Source of the DNA: Gyrodactylus bullatarudis
Lineage: Eukaryota; Platyhelminthes; Monogenea; Gyrodactylidea; Gyrodactylidae
Direction: 5' to 3'
Length of the DNA: 64,000 bases
NCBI GenBank assembly: GCA_012064415.1
Contig: SSNU01000144.1
Span: forward strand, 857,084-921,083
The position numbers were made by a program, and so were the translations under genes. A model generated the notes under the pieces. The model was not told the DNA's origin. It worked only from the letters and a program-made list of their open reading frames with translations, and searched no databases. Numbering within the stretch: position 1 is the stretch's first letter; each line of letters starts with the position of its first letter. Shown piece by piece: positions 32,921 to 45,400 of this stretch.

Positions 32921-35900
32921 GGTCCACAAAGGCCGCCAAAGACTTTTTTTTAAAGAGTCAATTCCTGATCTTATTTTATTGTTCAGTGGAAATCTTAAGC
33001 AACATTAAAAATCAGGAGATACAGTTTCGTGCATTTATCGATGTGAAATTGATGAAAAAGAGAAAAAATGAGCAAGAAGAAGAAAGCATTAGGAATCAAG
33101 CTAAAATAAAACAGAGATATTGAGCACAGTTGAGAAAAACGTTTAACTCCTGTAAGAATTATATGTAATTCTGTCTATCTGCACCCCCCTTCTATTATTA
33201 TCTTTTTATGATTATCTGGAATTCCGTTTTAAACACTAACAAAATTGTAAAATAACGTGCACTAGAAAGAGAGAAAAATTAACTCTGACGATCTCTCTCT
33301 GTTTCTCTCTCCTTTCTCCAATCAATTGCTTCATTCAATAACTCAGGGAGACATTTTATTCAACAATTTAAATAGCCTTTAAAGAATCGTTCAAAATTCA
33401 ATATACTGAGGGGACCAAATTCATATAAAAACTGCATAAAACGCAAGGAAAACACAAAAAATTTATAAAAAATCAAATCTAGCTTTGAAAAATAGAAGCA
33501 AACCATACTGGTGTAAAATTTATAAATGAAGCATATGAAAAACTAATTGAAAACGATGGGAATTCTCAATTAGAAACTTTTCACGATCTATTAACTTCCC
33601 TGTAGTTAAAGCTATCATATAATGAGAATGTTTACGAGGATTAAGGACCATACTATGTTATGCAATGAAAAAGGGAAAATTTATAAGACAACATTCGACT
33701 GAGTAGTTTATTATAATTCTCAGAATTCAAATAAGCTGCCCCAATTTGATTAATTAACAAAAGCCTCCTTTCAATACATACAAGGCCAAATATATCACAA
33801 AAACCAACCAAGACAATCTGAAGTTGAGAGGCAAGCGACCTGAATTGGCGAACAATCCATTTCTAAAGGAATTTAACGCTCATTAATTCAAATATATTTT
33901 GATCTATCTAAAGAACTTATCCTTATACAAAACACAGTCAACATGGAAATTTCTAAAAAGACAAAAAACTAAGACAGGAAAACTAACAGAAAGGAAAAAC
34001 TACAAAATTTAATATGTTCAAAATGTTCTAGGAATAATTAACTGTAAACAATGGTTTATGACTGGAACATTTCCGACAAGGAATGACAAATATCTCACTT
34101 CCATTTTAACATTGAAGATTGAAATAAATTGACGTCAATTAGAATTGACATGAGGGAAAATCTGTTGGATCAGACAGCATTCATTTTACAAATACTAATA
34201 TATTTACCATAAAAATAAAATTAATCTGATTTTTATGGAGTGGGAAATTTTCAGCCTTGAGACAAATTTGTTTTTTATTAATTACCAGGAAACTGTTCGA
34301 CACACATGATTTCCTACCTGAACAAGTTGCCTTTTCGTCCTATGAAGCTCCTTATTAATTTATTTTAATTTACTTAGACAACCTGTGATAGAAAATCTAT
34401 ACCGATTCGCTCCCTTTGCAACAATGCATGACTTGAAGTTGCAAAGTTTCCTCAGTTATATTAAGACTTTTAGTAGAATTTATAATTGACACATAGAAAT
34501 TTGTCATGAGTAAATAAGGAGATTTCATCTTTGGAATTCCAACACATACAATTCATTGGAGATAAACTCAAAATAAACACCATAGACAATTCTTCTGTTG
34601 TTGTTTAAATTAATTCATAGATTCAAATAGAGGGAAAAAAGCAAGAGAAAAACACACATAACGAAAAGGAATTCCTTATAGGAATGTTTGATTATCACAG
34701 ACCTAAAAAGTTAATAATTCGATTATGAAAATAAGGATGAAGCAGAAATTTTCATATAAACTGGATGGATACAACATTTGCACCACCTCTAGTTCTACAT
34801 ATGTTTTCCTCTTCTTCTCAAAAACTTGATAAATACTGTACTTGTACTAAAAATATGTGTATGTGTGTTGGTTGAAGTAGTCTGGAATTCATTTTGTTAA
34901 CCTTTTATAACCTGGAGGAAAGATGGAAAATTAATTAAAAGATGACTTGCAAAATTTGAAAGTAAAAAGGAATCCCCTCAAAATTATCGAGTAAATTGAG
35001 ATGAGATGTCTCTTTTATCATTTATTCATGACCTATCGAGGCTGAAATTTATCCATTTTTACTTTTAATTTGCCTCTTTCTCTATCTATCTCACTGTATA
35101 TTTTTTCACTATTACACATAGATTTATTTATCATACAGATAAAATGTAGAGTGATGGACTGTAGTGAATAATTTAGAAAATTATACATTGATTAGTTTAT
35201 ATTATAAAGAAAGTATATATGATACAATAAAAATATGTACATATCTGGGTAATTAAGCTAATAGAGAAATTTTCATTCACACAAACAAAAACTGTTTAAA
35301 TGCTTTTTATAGAACTTATATACTTATTTATATTTACTTTCCCTTTTCTTCTAACAGTGCTCAGGGCACACTTATCAAAGAGAATCAAAGAAGTAGCATA
35401 ATTTAATATATTATAATATATATTATTTCTTTCGATTTAATCACAAAAATTTGACAATTTTTTTAATTTTTAATAAAAAAAATTTAAAAATCGCATGTTC
35501 ATTTTTGCTTAGCAGTGCTGAATTGGAAAAAAAGTCAATATATTTCAGGCAACTTTTCCCCGTGGTCTAGAATATTGAGAAAAACTGCAGTAACTCAACG
35601 AAAAATAGCTACCACTATTCGGTTTTGCAAATTGAGTTATAAAAAAAATTTTAAACAGTTTTTATTTTAATTTAATTTTGCTGATGGTTTCAAAAAGTTA
35701 AGCAAGGCTTCAAGTAAAAAAAAGTAATGTCTCTCATTTTAACTTAATTCGTTGATATATTTAAACTTGAAATTGTTCTAAAGAAAGGTCAGAATTTCAA
35801 GAATCAAACCCCATACCGAATGAAGGTAGATATTTGTGGTATCTCATATACCTAGTTGAACAGAAAAATTTTGGGCAATAAAAATTCTAAATAGAGAGGC

Positions 35901-36462
35901 TGATAACTGAATATTCATTCCGATTCAAGAATATTAGAACACGCAAAAACGCTTATTTTACAATTGTACAATTATTCCATGCCATGGATGAAACTATTGA
36001 TTCAGGGATTTTTTACCAGATTGTATTGAATTTATCCTAACATAAGCATACCATATTTCTCTTGAAAGTCTAGTAATCTATGTAGATTTATTACTAGAAT
36101 AAAAATTAAAGAAATCAGAATTTCTTGCTGTTTTATGATGAAAAAATAAAAATGGAAATCTAAATTACATCACTGGCCTCAACAGTGGATTGAGAAAATG
36201 AAATTTAAATGATCAAACAACGAATAAAAATATCTTAATTGATTATAATTATTGGAAATTATATTTTGATAATATTTTTATGAGGATCATAATAAATTGC
36301 AAAAATATTGTTATCATCAGAAAAACTATGGAAACAGAAACCTTTTTTGGAAAAGATGTTTACTTAACATGAATTTCTGTACTCTCCAACTCAATTTGAA
36401 GAATTTCCTTTTTTCTGTTATCTCCCGAGGTTGATTAATAACTTGTAAGTTAATAATTATTA
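32921..36462. other. Gene-poor A+T-rich region
   Basis: About 3.5 kb lie between the foldback element and the hAT transposon. I find no coding block, no clear repeat pair and no RNA gene. Short T-rich and AT-rich runs are frequent. Confidence 0.4.
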
Positions 36463-36470
36463 ATGATAAG

Positions 36471-38261
36471 TAGGGCGGAAAATTTGCGATTTTTTCGATT
36501 TTTGATATTATTATCCACTGTGTTTTTTAAAAAAGAATACTAAAAAATTAATTCTCTACACCTTTTAGTTTCCAAGATAATTTTGCGATTTTTTTGCGAT
36601 TTCAATCTAGTTTCTACTTTTTTTCCCCTTTTTTCCCTTTATTTTCCACTTTTTCCCATTTCTTTGTTTCCTCTTTCGTCTCGGTTTCACATCTTATCTT
36701 ACCTAGGATACTATTCTAGATAAGTATACTTAATTTCATTGGCTCTAATTAAGATTTTAAGAATAATAATAATTTCATTTTTCATATTTCACTATGCCTG
36801 TACCAAGACAAGTTGTAAAATTGCTCTCAGAGTATGGCTCAACCTTTAAAATTGACAAGGTTCAGATAGGTTTTGTTAAATGTACGATATGTCCTGCCAC
36901 TTTCAAAGGAACAAAATTGGAATATATATTAAAACATGTTAAAACCAACAAACATGTGGATGCGATGTCTCGTTCTGCAAAACAAGAAGCAATATCTTTT
37001 GAAAAAACAAAGGATGTGAATAAAATTATTGCCAAAGGATTTCTCTCGGCTGGAATACCCTTACGGAAATTGGATAATCCTGGTATTAAGCAAATGTTTG
37101 AAGAACTTGGTGTAAAAGTATGCTCAAGTGTAACAGCAAGAAGTCATTTGGATGAGTTTTACGATTTAGAAAAAGATTCTTTCAGAGAATACGTTCATGA
37201 AAAGAAGATATTTATTCAAGTTGACGAGAGCAAAGTAAACCAAAAGTCAATTTGTGCTATTTTAATTGGAATTCTTGAAAAGCCAGAAAATACCCTTGTA
37301 TGCGATATTATCGAAGTGAAGGAAAAACTAACCTATGAATTTATTGTAAAATCGGTAAAGAAAGTTTTGGAATCGTATCGAATAGAAAAAGATAATTTTC
37401 TTTTATTGCTTTCTGATGCGGCAAGCTACATGATGAAGGCAAAAAGATATCTCAAAATGGAATATCCTAAGCTTTTTCATGTTACATGTTTTGCACATCT
37501 TTTACATAATTGCTCTATGCTAGTTAAAGAATCAATGGAGAATGTTGACAAACTAATTGGCTCTGTTAAGGCAGCCACCATTAAAAATAAGTCACGTAGA
37601 GATCTCTTCTCAGATATGAAAAGGCCTCCTACTCCAATTCCTACAAGATGGGGTACTTGGATTGAAGCTGTTGAATATTATTGTGAAAATCTTCCTGCTG
37701 TGAGAAAGATTTTTTCGGAAGAAAATGAGGATGGAATCATTATGAAGAACGTGAAAAAGTGCTTAGCAAATGATCAGTTGACAAGAGATTTATCAATGAT
37801 CCAACGATGTTACATGCCACTTGTTCAGTCAATCAAAGAAATGGAGAATCGTAAAACTTCATTAAAGAAAGGAATCGAAATTATTCAGAATCTTGATTTT
37901 AAAGAGGATCCCTTAAAAATAGCCCAATACTTGAAAAGCCGGCTTAACGAAAATGACGCAACGAAAATTTTTCAAATGGAAGATGAAAATATTAGTCCTA
38001 TGGAGTACAATCTTTTGTTGAGTTGCAACCCGACTTCAGCTGATGTTGAAAGATGTTTTTCAAAACTTAAGCATTTTTATGACAAAAATAAAACATTCAA
38101 AGAAGAGAACTTGGAAAAATATTTTATTTTGTATGCTAACAAAACTGACTAAAATTTCCCCCTTTTTTCCATTTTTAAAAATAAAATTGCGATTTATTTG
38201 CCCCTTTGAAGATATTTTTGCGATATTTTTCATTATTTTTTTCCATTTATTTGCCGCCCTA
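36471..38261 (+). mobile_element. Complete hAT transposon (1,791 bp) with perfect 8-bp target duplication
   Basis: The ends are TAGGGCGGAAAATTTGCGAT on the left and ATTTGCCGCCCTA on the right, which are inverted repeats of about 12 bp with one mismatch. The element is flanked on both sides by the same 8 bp, ATGATAAG (36463-36470 and 38262-38269), the hallmark length for hAT insertions. TTTGCGAT-type subterminal motifs recur near both ends (about 36486, 36582, 36594, 38185, 38218), which may be transposase-binding sites. It contains one uninterrupted transposase gene. It looks young and possibly still mobile. Confidence 0.93.
36794..38152 (+). CDS. hAT-family transposase with N-terminal BED-type zinc finger
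   Basis: A single 452-aa open frame lies inside the hAT element. A zinc finger sits near residues 26-55 (FVKCTICPATFKG, then ILKHVKTNKHVDA). The catalytic region has IFIQVDESKVNQKS with a candidate first Asp and LLLLSDAASYMMKA with a second. It also has the hAT-type CFAHLLHNC block. The C-terminus has the hAT dimerisation signature (YNLLLSCNPTSADVERCFSK, then LKHFYDKNKTF). There are no stops or frameshifts. The third acidic residue is not placed with certainty. The gene starts about 320 bp from the left end and stops about 110 bp from the right end. Confidence 0.92.
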   Translation: MPVPRQVVKLLSEYGSTFKIDKVQIGFVKCTICPATFKGTKLEYILKHVKTNKHVDAMSRSAKQEAISFEKTKDVNKIIAKGFLSAGIPLRKLDNPGIKQMFEELGVKVCSSVTARSHLDEFYDLEKDSFREYVHEKKIFIQVDESKVNQKSICAILIGILEKPENTLVCDIIEVKEKLTYEFIVKSVKKVLESYRIEKDNFLLLLSDAASYMMKAKRYLKMEYPKLFHVTCFAHLLHNCSMLVKESMENVDKLIGSVKAATIKNKSRRDLFSDMKRPPTPIPTRWGTWIEAVEYYCENLPAVRKIFSEENEDGIIMKNVKKCLANDQLTRDLSMIQRCYMPLVQSIKEMENRKTSLKKGIEIIQNLDFKEDPLKIAQYLKSRLNENDATKIFQMEDENISPMEYNLLLSCNPTSADVERCFSKLKHFYDKNKTFKEENLEKYFILYANKTD

Positions 38262-38269
38262 ATGATAAG

Positions 38270-39425
38270 ATATAGAATATGTGGCATAAAGCTATATTAT
38301 GTTTTAGAAATAATAAATCTTGTAATGCAGTGACAAATTTTAGAGCTATTTCAGGTGAATATATCGATACGAAAGCACTGTTTTTCTTCTCAAGGAATAC
38401 TTTAACTTGCAAAAGTTCAAGATTTATAGATAAATTTGGCTTGAATATTTGTGGATTCTGACTCAGATTAAAAAGGTAAAAGGGTATATAAAATAAGAAA
38501 TGGAATTTTTTGAGGGTATAGTACTCACATTCAATAATTATCACATACAAATTTTAGCCCAAATCTTAGCAAAGTTTAAGAATATAATTCTAGAGAATAT
38601 CAAATAGGTAAAGTTTTCATTTCAACTGGCATCTAATTTTGTAAAGTTTCTGAGGTTCTATTGACGTGCAACACTTCTGAAAAAGTTCCAGGAGTGTTAA
38701 GAATGAACTGGATGATTTTCCTTTTTAGATGTATTAAAAGTCAAAAAATTACTTCCCGAGATTCTTAAAACGATCAGATAATCTTGAAACCGAGTAACAA
38801 GATTAACAGAAATCCAGTTAAACTTGTTATTAACTTGTATTAACAAGATTCCCGGGATTCTTGAGACTATTCGATAAACTTGAAACCGAGTAACAAGTTT
38901 AACTGACTATCAAGAGTAACAAGATAAACGGTAACATATAAATAAATGAGTATAAAAAGCTATGATGCGAATGAACTGATAAAATCAAACTACATTGTTA
39001 TACATTACAAAATTATAATATATATTGACGTTACTACTGAGTAGCTATATAAATAAAAAAATCTGTTCAAAAAGTTGTAAAATAGAATTTTTATTTACCG
39101 AGCATAAAAACCAAACAAATCTTTTGCTAATTTTCTCAAGAAATATTCAAAACAGTTTTATTTGAAAGTTAAAGAACAGAGAGCAGCTCACAAAGAAGTT
39201 TAAAAGAAAAATGCTCTCAGAAAATCCTGAGTATTCTTGTATTCTCATTGGATGAAAATTCCAATAAATGAGGGACAAGAACCAAGATATACGCATAAAT
39301 TAGACTAATCAATCAGATGAAATAGGTTCACTTTAAATACTTGAACCTCCTACTGATCGAGTATGTAATATAAAATTTACCTGAATTGTAAATAATCTGT
39401 ATTGGACTTGGAACCAAATAATTAT
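38270..39425. other. Upstream flank of the RGS gene, no gene seen
   Basis: About 1.15 kb lie between the hAT element and the first RGS exon. It contains a pair of direct repeats (described separately) and presumably the RGS promoter or 5' UTR. Confidence 0.4.
38755..38903. repeat. Pair of imperfect direct repeats of about 53 bp
   Basis: Copy 1 (38755-38807) and copy 2 (38851-38903) share the order cccg-gattctt, then taa-cttgaaaccgagtaac, then aag-ttaac, with several substitutions. Between and after them, shorter taacaag/cttgtta words recur. It may be a decayed tandem repeat; its function is unknown. Confidence 0.6.
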
Positions 39426-42400
39426 ATGTCGATTCGTGAGGGTAGAAGTCCCAAGGCTTCCCAACTCTTGAAAAATACTAGTATTCCCGTTCTTTTAGTT
39501 ACTCCGGCAAATGGACATGTTGAATTGAGACGCAATAGTTACAATGGTCAAGCAAAAAATATAGAGGAATCAAGTCGGAGTTCTTCTTTTAACCTTTTCC
39601 GACAAAACGCATTGGAGAAATCTAGTTCAAGAAGCAAGCTAAAGTCAGATTCAAAAGCCATTTCAAATCCAGAATGTGACCATCATAGAAGCCCAAAACT
39701 GTCTGATATTCAAAAGTTTTTTGCGAGAAAAATTTCTCATCATTCAAAGAGCTGTGATCATGAATCTCTGGATTTATCACCTGCCAACACAGGTTTTAGT
39801 CAGTATGTTTAGAAAAATTTTAAATTCCTCTTAACCCTTTCGGTGCCGTTGGACATATATGTCCAATTTCCAATTTTTTTGAGCCTTCGTAACTCTACCA
39901 ATTTGATAGATTTCTGGATTAATTAAAGTTTAAATTGAAGCCCACAATCATTGTGGCACAATGTAAACTTGCAATAGTAATATTTTTGGCCAAATAACTT
40001 TGTATCTTCATAGCTAAATTTTGGTTTTTATAAAAATTGTGAAATAGTCTCGGTACCGAAAGGGTTAATTAGTCTAGAATTCGAATGAGCCTAAATGAAT
40101 ATAAATTAAATCAAAATAAGATACCTCTCAATATTCAACATTAGAGAATAATAAAATGGGTCAGGTGTGATTTTATTCTCTCCTCGACTGTGATATTCTT
40201 GTATACAAATGTAAAATTATTTCATTGCAAGCATGGCCATCCTTAAATAATTCATGTTTGTATGTATGTCCTAAATCTGAATCAGATCTTCTAAACTATT
40301 ATTGTATATTCAATCTAATCTGTACTTGAAATTATAATAGCATTAATAGACAACATGTGTTTATTGTGTGCATAGAAAAAGGATAATATTGCTGTAATTA
40401 TAGATGGACGTTTTTTATCATGTAATATATAACCAAATTAAAATGAGATGATAAATTATTTTGTGGGAATCTTTTGCTCCCCAACATTTCCAAGGGGAAA
40501 TATCGATCATGATAGAAGAAAGAAATTTTCTTAATTTAGAATGAAACAAAAATATCTATTCTATCATAACACAATTAGAAGTTAAAGTATTATTGTTCCC
40601 TCTTTCCCCTGATTAATTCATTTGGAATCTTTTCGCAATGAAAAAGTGACATTGAATCAAATCAAAATAATGGTTCTTTATAGGTTCGATAGATAAGATG
40701 CACCAACTTATCTGCGAACAATAAAAGTTTCACATGGTAATGTATGTCTTATCTATCGAAAGGAAGTACTCGAAAATAATAGGTATTTTAGTGATTAAAA
40801 TTAAAATTATTAATAAATTATTAACAGGTGACGTGAGCTATTTCAATATTCCAAGAAAGATCAAATGATAAGGATCTCAAAAGATATTTCATTATCTCCA
40901 GCATAATTTCTACTTTTAGTGTTTGTAATTTATTATATGCAAAAGTATCTAAGTAGCAAACATTTACCAATGTTATTCATGATAAAGATGCATGTTTACC
41001 TAGTTTGGTTTAATATGGGCAAATGCATTTCTTATGATATTTTTAAAACCTCTTCAGGTGTGTGTCTGTTTCATTAGGCTACTTTTACTATTGTTATTTC
41101 AATGGTTTTTATTGAATAATGGATAAAATATTACACCAACCAACTATGGTTAATTTAGAGAGAAGGAGAGAGAGAGAGAGAGTAATAATTGACCTACTGG
41201 GGTGTTCACAGAATACTCTAGTCAATTCATAATTAAATCGTATGTCTTTTGCTACTGAAAAATGTCAAATTAAATTTTAAAAAAGTAATTCATTACATTA
41301 AACTGCTTAGATTTTGTTTGTCCAGTCTCAGAGAGAATTATAATTCCTTGCCATCTCTAATATACTCATGAAACGATAAAGTTTGAATTGTATGTATGTG
41401 ATGTGAAATGTTCATTATTAGATTTAGAATTTTCTTGAAACTCCTGGAATTTGATATCCTTTAAGGAGATGTAGATAAAGACTAGAAAAGAAAATGGAAA
41501 CCAAGAGTGAAGTTTGAATACTTAAACTTTTGCAAAATTCTTTCAAAAAATCTATCCATCATTATCAGTATTATTCCATTCTCAGACGAGATCAGTTTCA
41601 TCTTTTGTATGAACGAAAAATAATAGCTATTAGAAGATCAATTTTATTAGTTTCATGGCGAAGCGAAAGAAAATGATCTTGATGCAGTTTTCATGATGTA
41701 CATGATAATGTTCACCAATCAATTGATTGCTCACTTGAGTGAACTGTTCATTTCCAGGCAAAATGTTTCTATTTTATTGCTAAGACAATGTACGTCTTTC
41801 TCTGAGAAATATAAAAATTAACATATTGATTTTTCGAGAGTATTTCTCTTTGCTTTTCTCAGGGAAGATTTTCTCCCATTTATTCATTGACCAAAATGAA
41901 GTATATTAAATCCTGTATGAATAAATATCCAGTGTACTATGGATTTACTATCCGCCTGATTAGATATTTATATGAGGTTTATCATTGAGAAGAAATTTTC
42001 CTTTCTCGCCTGTAATATTATCATCATCATTATCTATAGGAACAGTCTATATAGAAAGTTTATTACTTTGAAATAATAACAAAAATTCAGAAATGAAAAT
42101 CATCAAGACTGTCTCAGATAAATGGAAAGTTTGGGATATACAAGAGTGAGACTATAGAGCAACTGATCAGAAAATTATTCAGTGAGTGCGATAGTATTGC
42201 ATACAAACAGTCAGAATTATGATAGATGAAAAGTAATAATTTCTATACAAAGGGTAAATTATACTCATAGCCTCAATGAGGATTTATTCGCCTGATATTT
42301 CTTCTTAGATTAAGAAGATAAAATTAATAACAGTACAATTCTGAATGGAGAAAAAGATAATTCGGATAATAGAAGAAGAGAAATTTCACTTTTGAAGAAA

Positions 42401-45400
42401 TATTTCAACAGAAACGACCAGGAAAAAAATAAATTATTCATCGAAGATAATTCTTCAGTGGAGGGCCAATGACTAAATGAATATTATTAGTAGTACTCTC
42501 CTTCAGTAACAGAAATTCAATCAATGATGATGTGGATGAGCTCATTTTAGCCTCTCACGAAATCTTGCAAGAGAAGAATACAGAAAACTTGATATTGTAT
42601 GCTAATGTATTTTCGTACGCAGGAAATTCTTCACTACACGTATAAAATTAAATTATAAAAAGTTATTGCAGACAGAGTTACTTGTACACTATACAAATAA
42701 AGGCAAGTTAATTAAATGAAAAGTATTGTTCAGTCATTTAGGAACAGCGGGGAGAGTTGGAGAATTAAATTTTCAAGGGTTGAAGTAACATGCAAAGTTT
42801 GCAGTTGGAAACTTGGATTGCTAAAAACAAGAAATTTTAGTTTTATAGAGTGAACAAAGGGTGGGATACCAAAGGGGATCACAAGAAGTCAGAGTCAAGG
42901 GTGAAAGGAGCCTTCACATACAGCAGGCAAATAAATACTTTCAAACATGTATATCTAATAGAAGAATTGATCAATAAACTTTATTAAATACGAAAAAGGG
43001 CAATTTTTTCAATTAAGAAGAGCATTTGCATGATTAATTTGTAACTTAATCGATTTATTATAAATTATAATTTATAATGTTTGTGGAGAATAAATCTCTC
43101 ATCTGTTTCGAATATCCATACAGATAACGTATCTATTATGTATTGAAGAAATGTCTTGAAATGATCCTTAATACAAAAATTATTAAATTAACATGTCACA
43201 ACAAGAAGAAGAGATAGGATTCCTTTGATAATTTTTTAAATTATTCCATTTATCTTTTCCTTTTTTCCGATTTTATCCATAAAATTTGAAATATGAGAAA
43301 ATCTAATTTGGCATGAAAAAATTACTCTGATAAAAATTTAAAAAACAAACTTTGTCAAGAAAAAAGTATAGATTCAATCGAAATTTAAAAAAAATTTAAT
43401 TGAAAATTACGCCAGCAATATAGATAATAAAAAATGGGTTAACTTATGTATGAAAATTCTAAGCTTGATTATGATTTTATAATCACTAGGGCCTCAAAAA
43501 AGTAAAGTTTGGTCTATTTTTACGCTAGACAAAGGACTGGTTGAGTTTTGGATCAAAAGCTTTGATAATCTGAAGAAAAGATGTTTTCATCCGATCCCAT
43601 TTTAAAGACCTTTTCTGTACTAAATTGCTGCCCAGGTACATAATAAGGTCTCAGAATATAGCATTCCTCAACTAGTAAACGACCTATAGCTATCAGAATT
43701 TTTTATGAATTGATAACTATATTTCTGATATGGAGCTTGCATCATCATCTAGCAATTAGATCAAAGCTTTATTGGAAAATATTTTACCAGAATTTAAAAT
43801 TTCAACCAAAAGGATTTATTTTGTAAAATATGTGCTATAACATTCGAAACGGTCGTTTTCTTTCGTGAAAAAAAAATCAGAAATTTTGATGACACAAGAT
43901 ATGCATACCACAAAATTTGACGGTAAAGTAGTATTTTTTGCCTAAAATCCCTCAAATTTTCTTGAACACATCTTTTCTAATTATTTTCAGTTTATAAGAT
44001 ACTATTTTTTATTTTATTTGGTACTTTTTTGAGGCCCTAGAGATCACACAAAAATATACACATGAAAAGCAACTCTTCTAAATGCAGTATTAAGGTAATT
44101 TTCCACTGGAAAACATTAATTTTTCTCTAATTTTATTTGTCAATAAAATTAATCTGAAACTAGAAGTCACCTTTATTACATTGATAAACAAATGTAAGCA
44201 TATGATAGATTAAATTTTAGAAATTTTTAATTTAAAAAATCAATTTTACTCAAATAATATTTACATTATAATTTCATTAGATCTACAAGTAATCTCCAAA
44301 ATGTAGCAGTAGTCGACGAAAATGACAAAGAAATAATTTTTGGCCCAACAATGTCAACAATGATATCGAAATGGATACGTAGAGCCATGTATAGGAGCTC
44401 AAGGAGCAGCAGTCCGTCAACTCATAAATCCTATTTCCTACAGACTTATAGTACAGATGAAGTCGATGCAAGAAGAGTTGAGACTTCAATTGAAAGCAGG
44501 CGAAAGAAAATGATCCGCTCGGAAACTCTAGCAGGAAAATCACACGATATCGAAGTTAACAAGATCAATGAAAATAAGAAAATAAGGTTAGAACATCTAG
44601 CTACTTTAAAGTATATTTCTAAGTTATTTTCTTGTTTTACTAGATCGACTTCCTTTATCCATAGACAAGATAAAGGCTCGGTAAAAACTAATCCTTTAAT
44701 GAGTCCAAAGACAAAACGTATTAGGGTAAGCATATTTATGTTTTGATTACCAGTTTTTCAGATTCTTACGTATCTCGTGAACTCAATTCAATTTTCATTA
44801 GATTTCATTCATTTTATAAGACACTATAGAAAGTTGTGTAAAAGAATATGTTATATAAAAAGCCTTTGAGTGTTCAAATAGAGACATGCATTTAGAAACC
44901 ACGTGTGACAATTATGTTTTATATTTTCTTACGTGTATTATAAGTAGGAGAAAATAAACAGAAAAAAATTTAACAAGACTATATATTCAAAGAAATCAGG
45001 AGAAAAAACGTAAAAAATATGTAAAAAGAGGAGAAAAAATTTCCTTTATAATCATAGCAGCGAAAAAAATCGAAAGAAATTGAAACATATCAATAGAGCG
45101 ATAGAGAGACAATTATAACTTGATGGTGATCTATGATTGGTTGTGATAGTTGAAGCTCAACTATAATATGATTGAATATAAAAATACTAAGCAAACGCTT
45201 ACATTTACTTGTATCATTTATACGAAAAATAAATTTAGATTCTACACAGGAGTACCACATTTCTGTTTGTACAGCAACAAGGAGATAGATAAACAATACA
45301 TTATCATTATCCCGGCTAAAGAACAGAACGAGAGAGAGAGAAGTTTTCTTCTCTTCTTTTATCGTTTCCTTTCTCAGTTCTATTCTGATCTATTTCACTT

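Larger units (their letters stand above)
39803..44280. other. RGS intron 1 (4.5 kb)
   Basis: This is non-coding DNA between exons 1 and 2 of the RGS gene. It holds a piggyBac-type MITE at its 5' end, a GA microsatellite and a second MITE near its 3' end. No nested gene is recognised. Confidence 0.7.
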
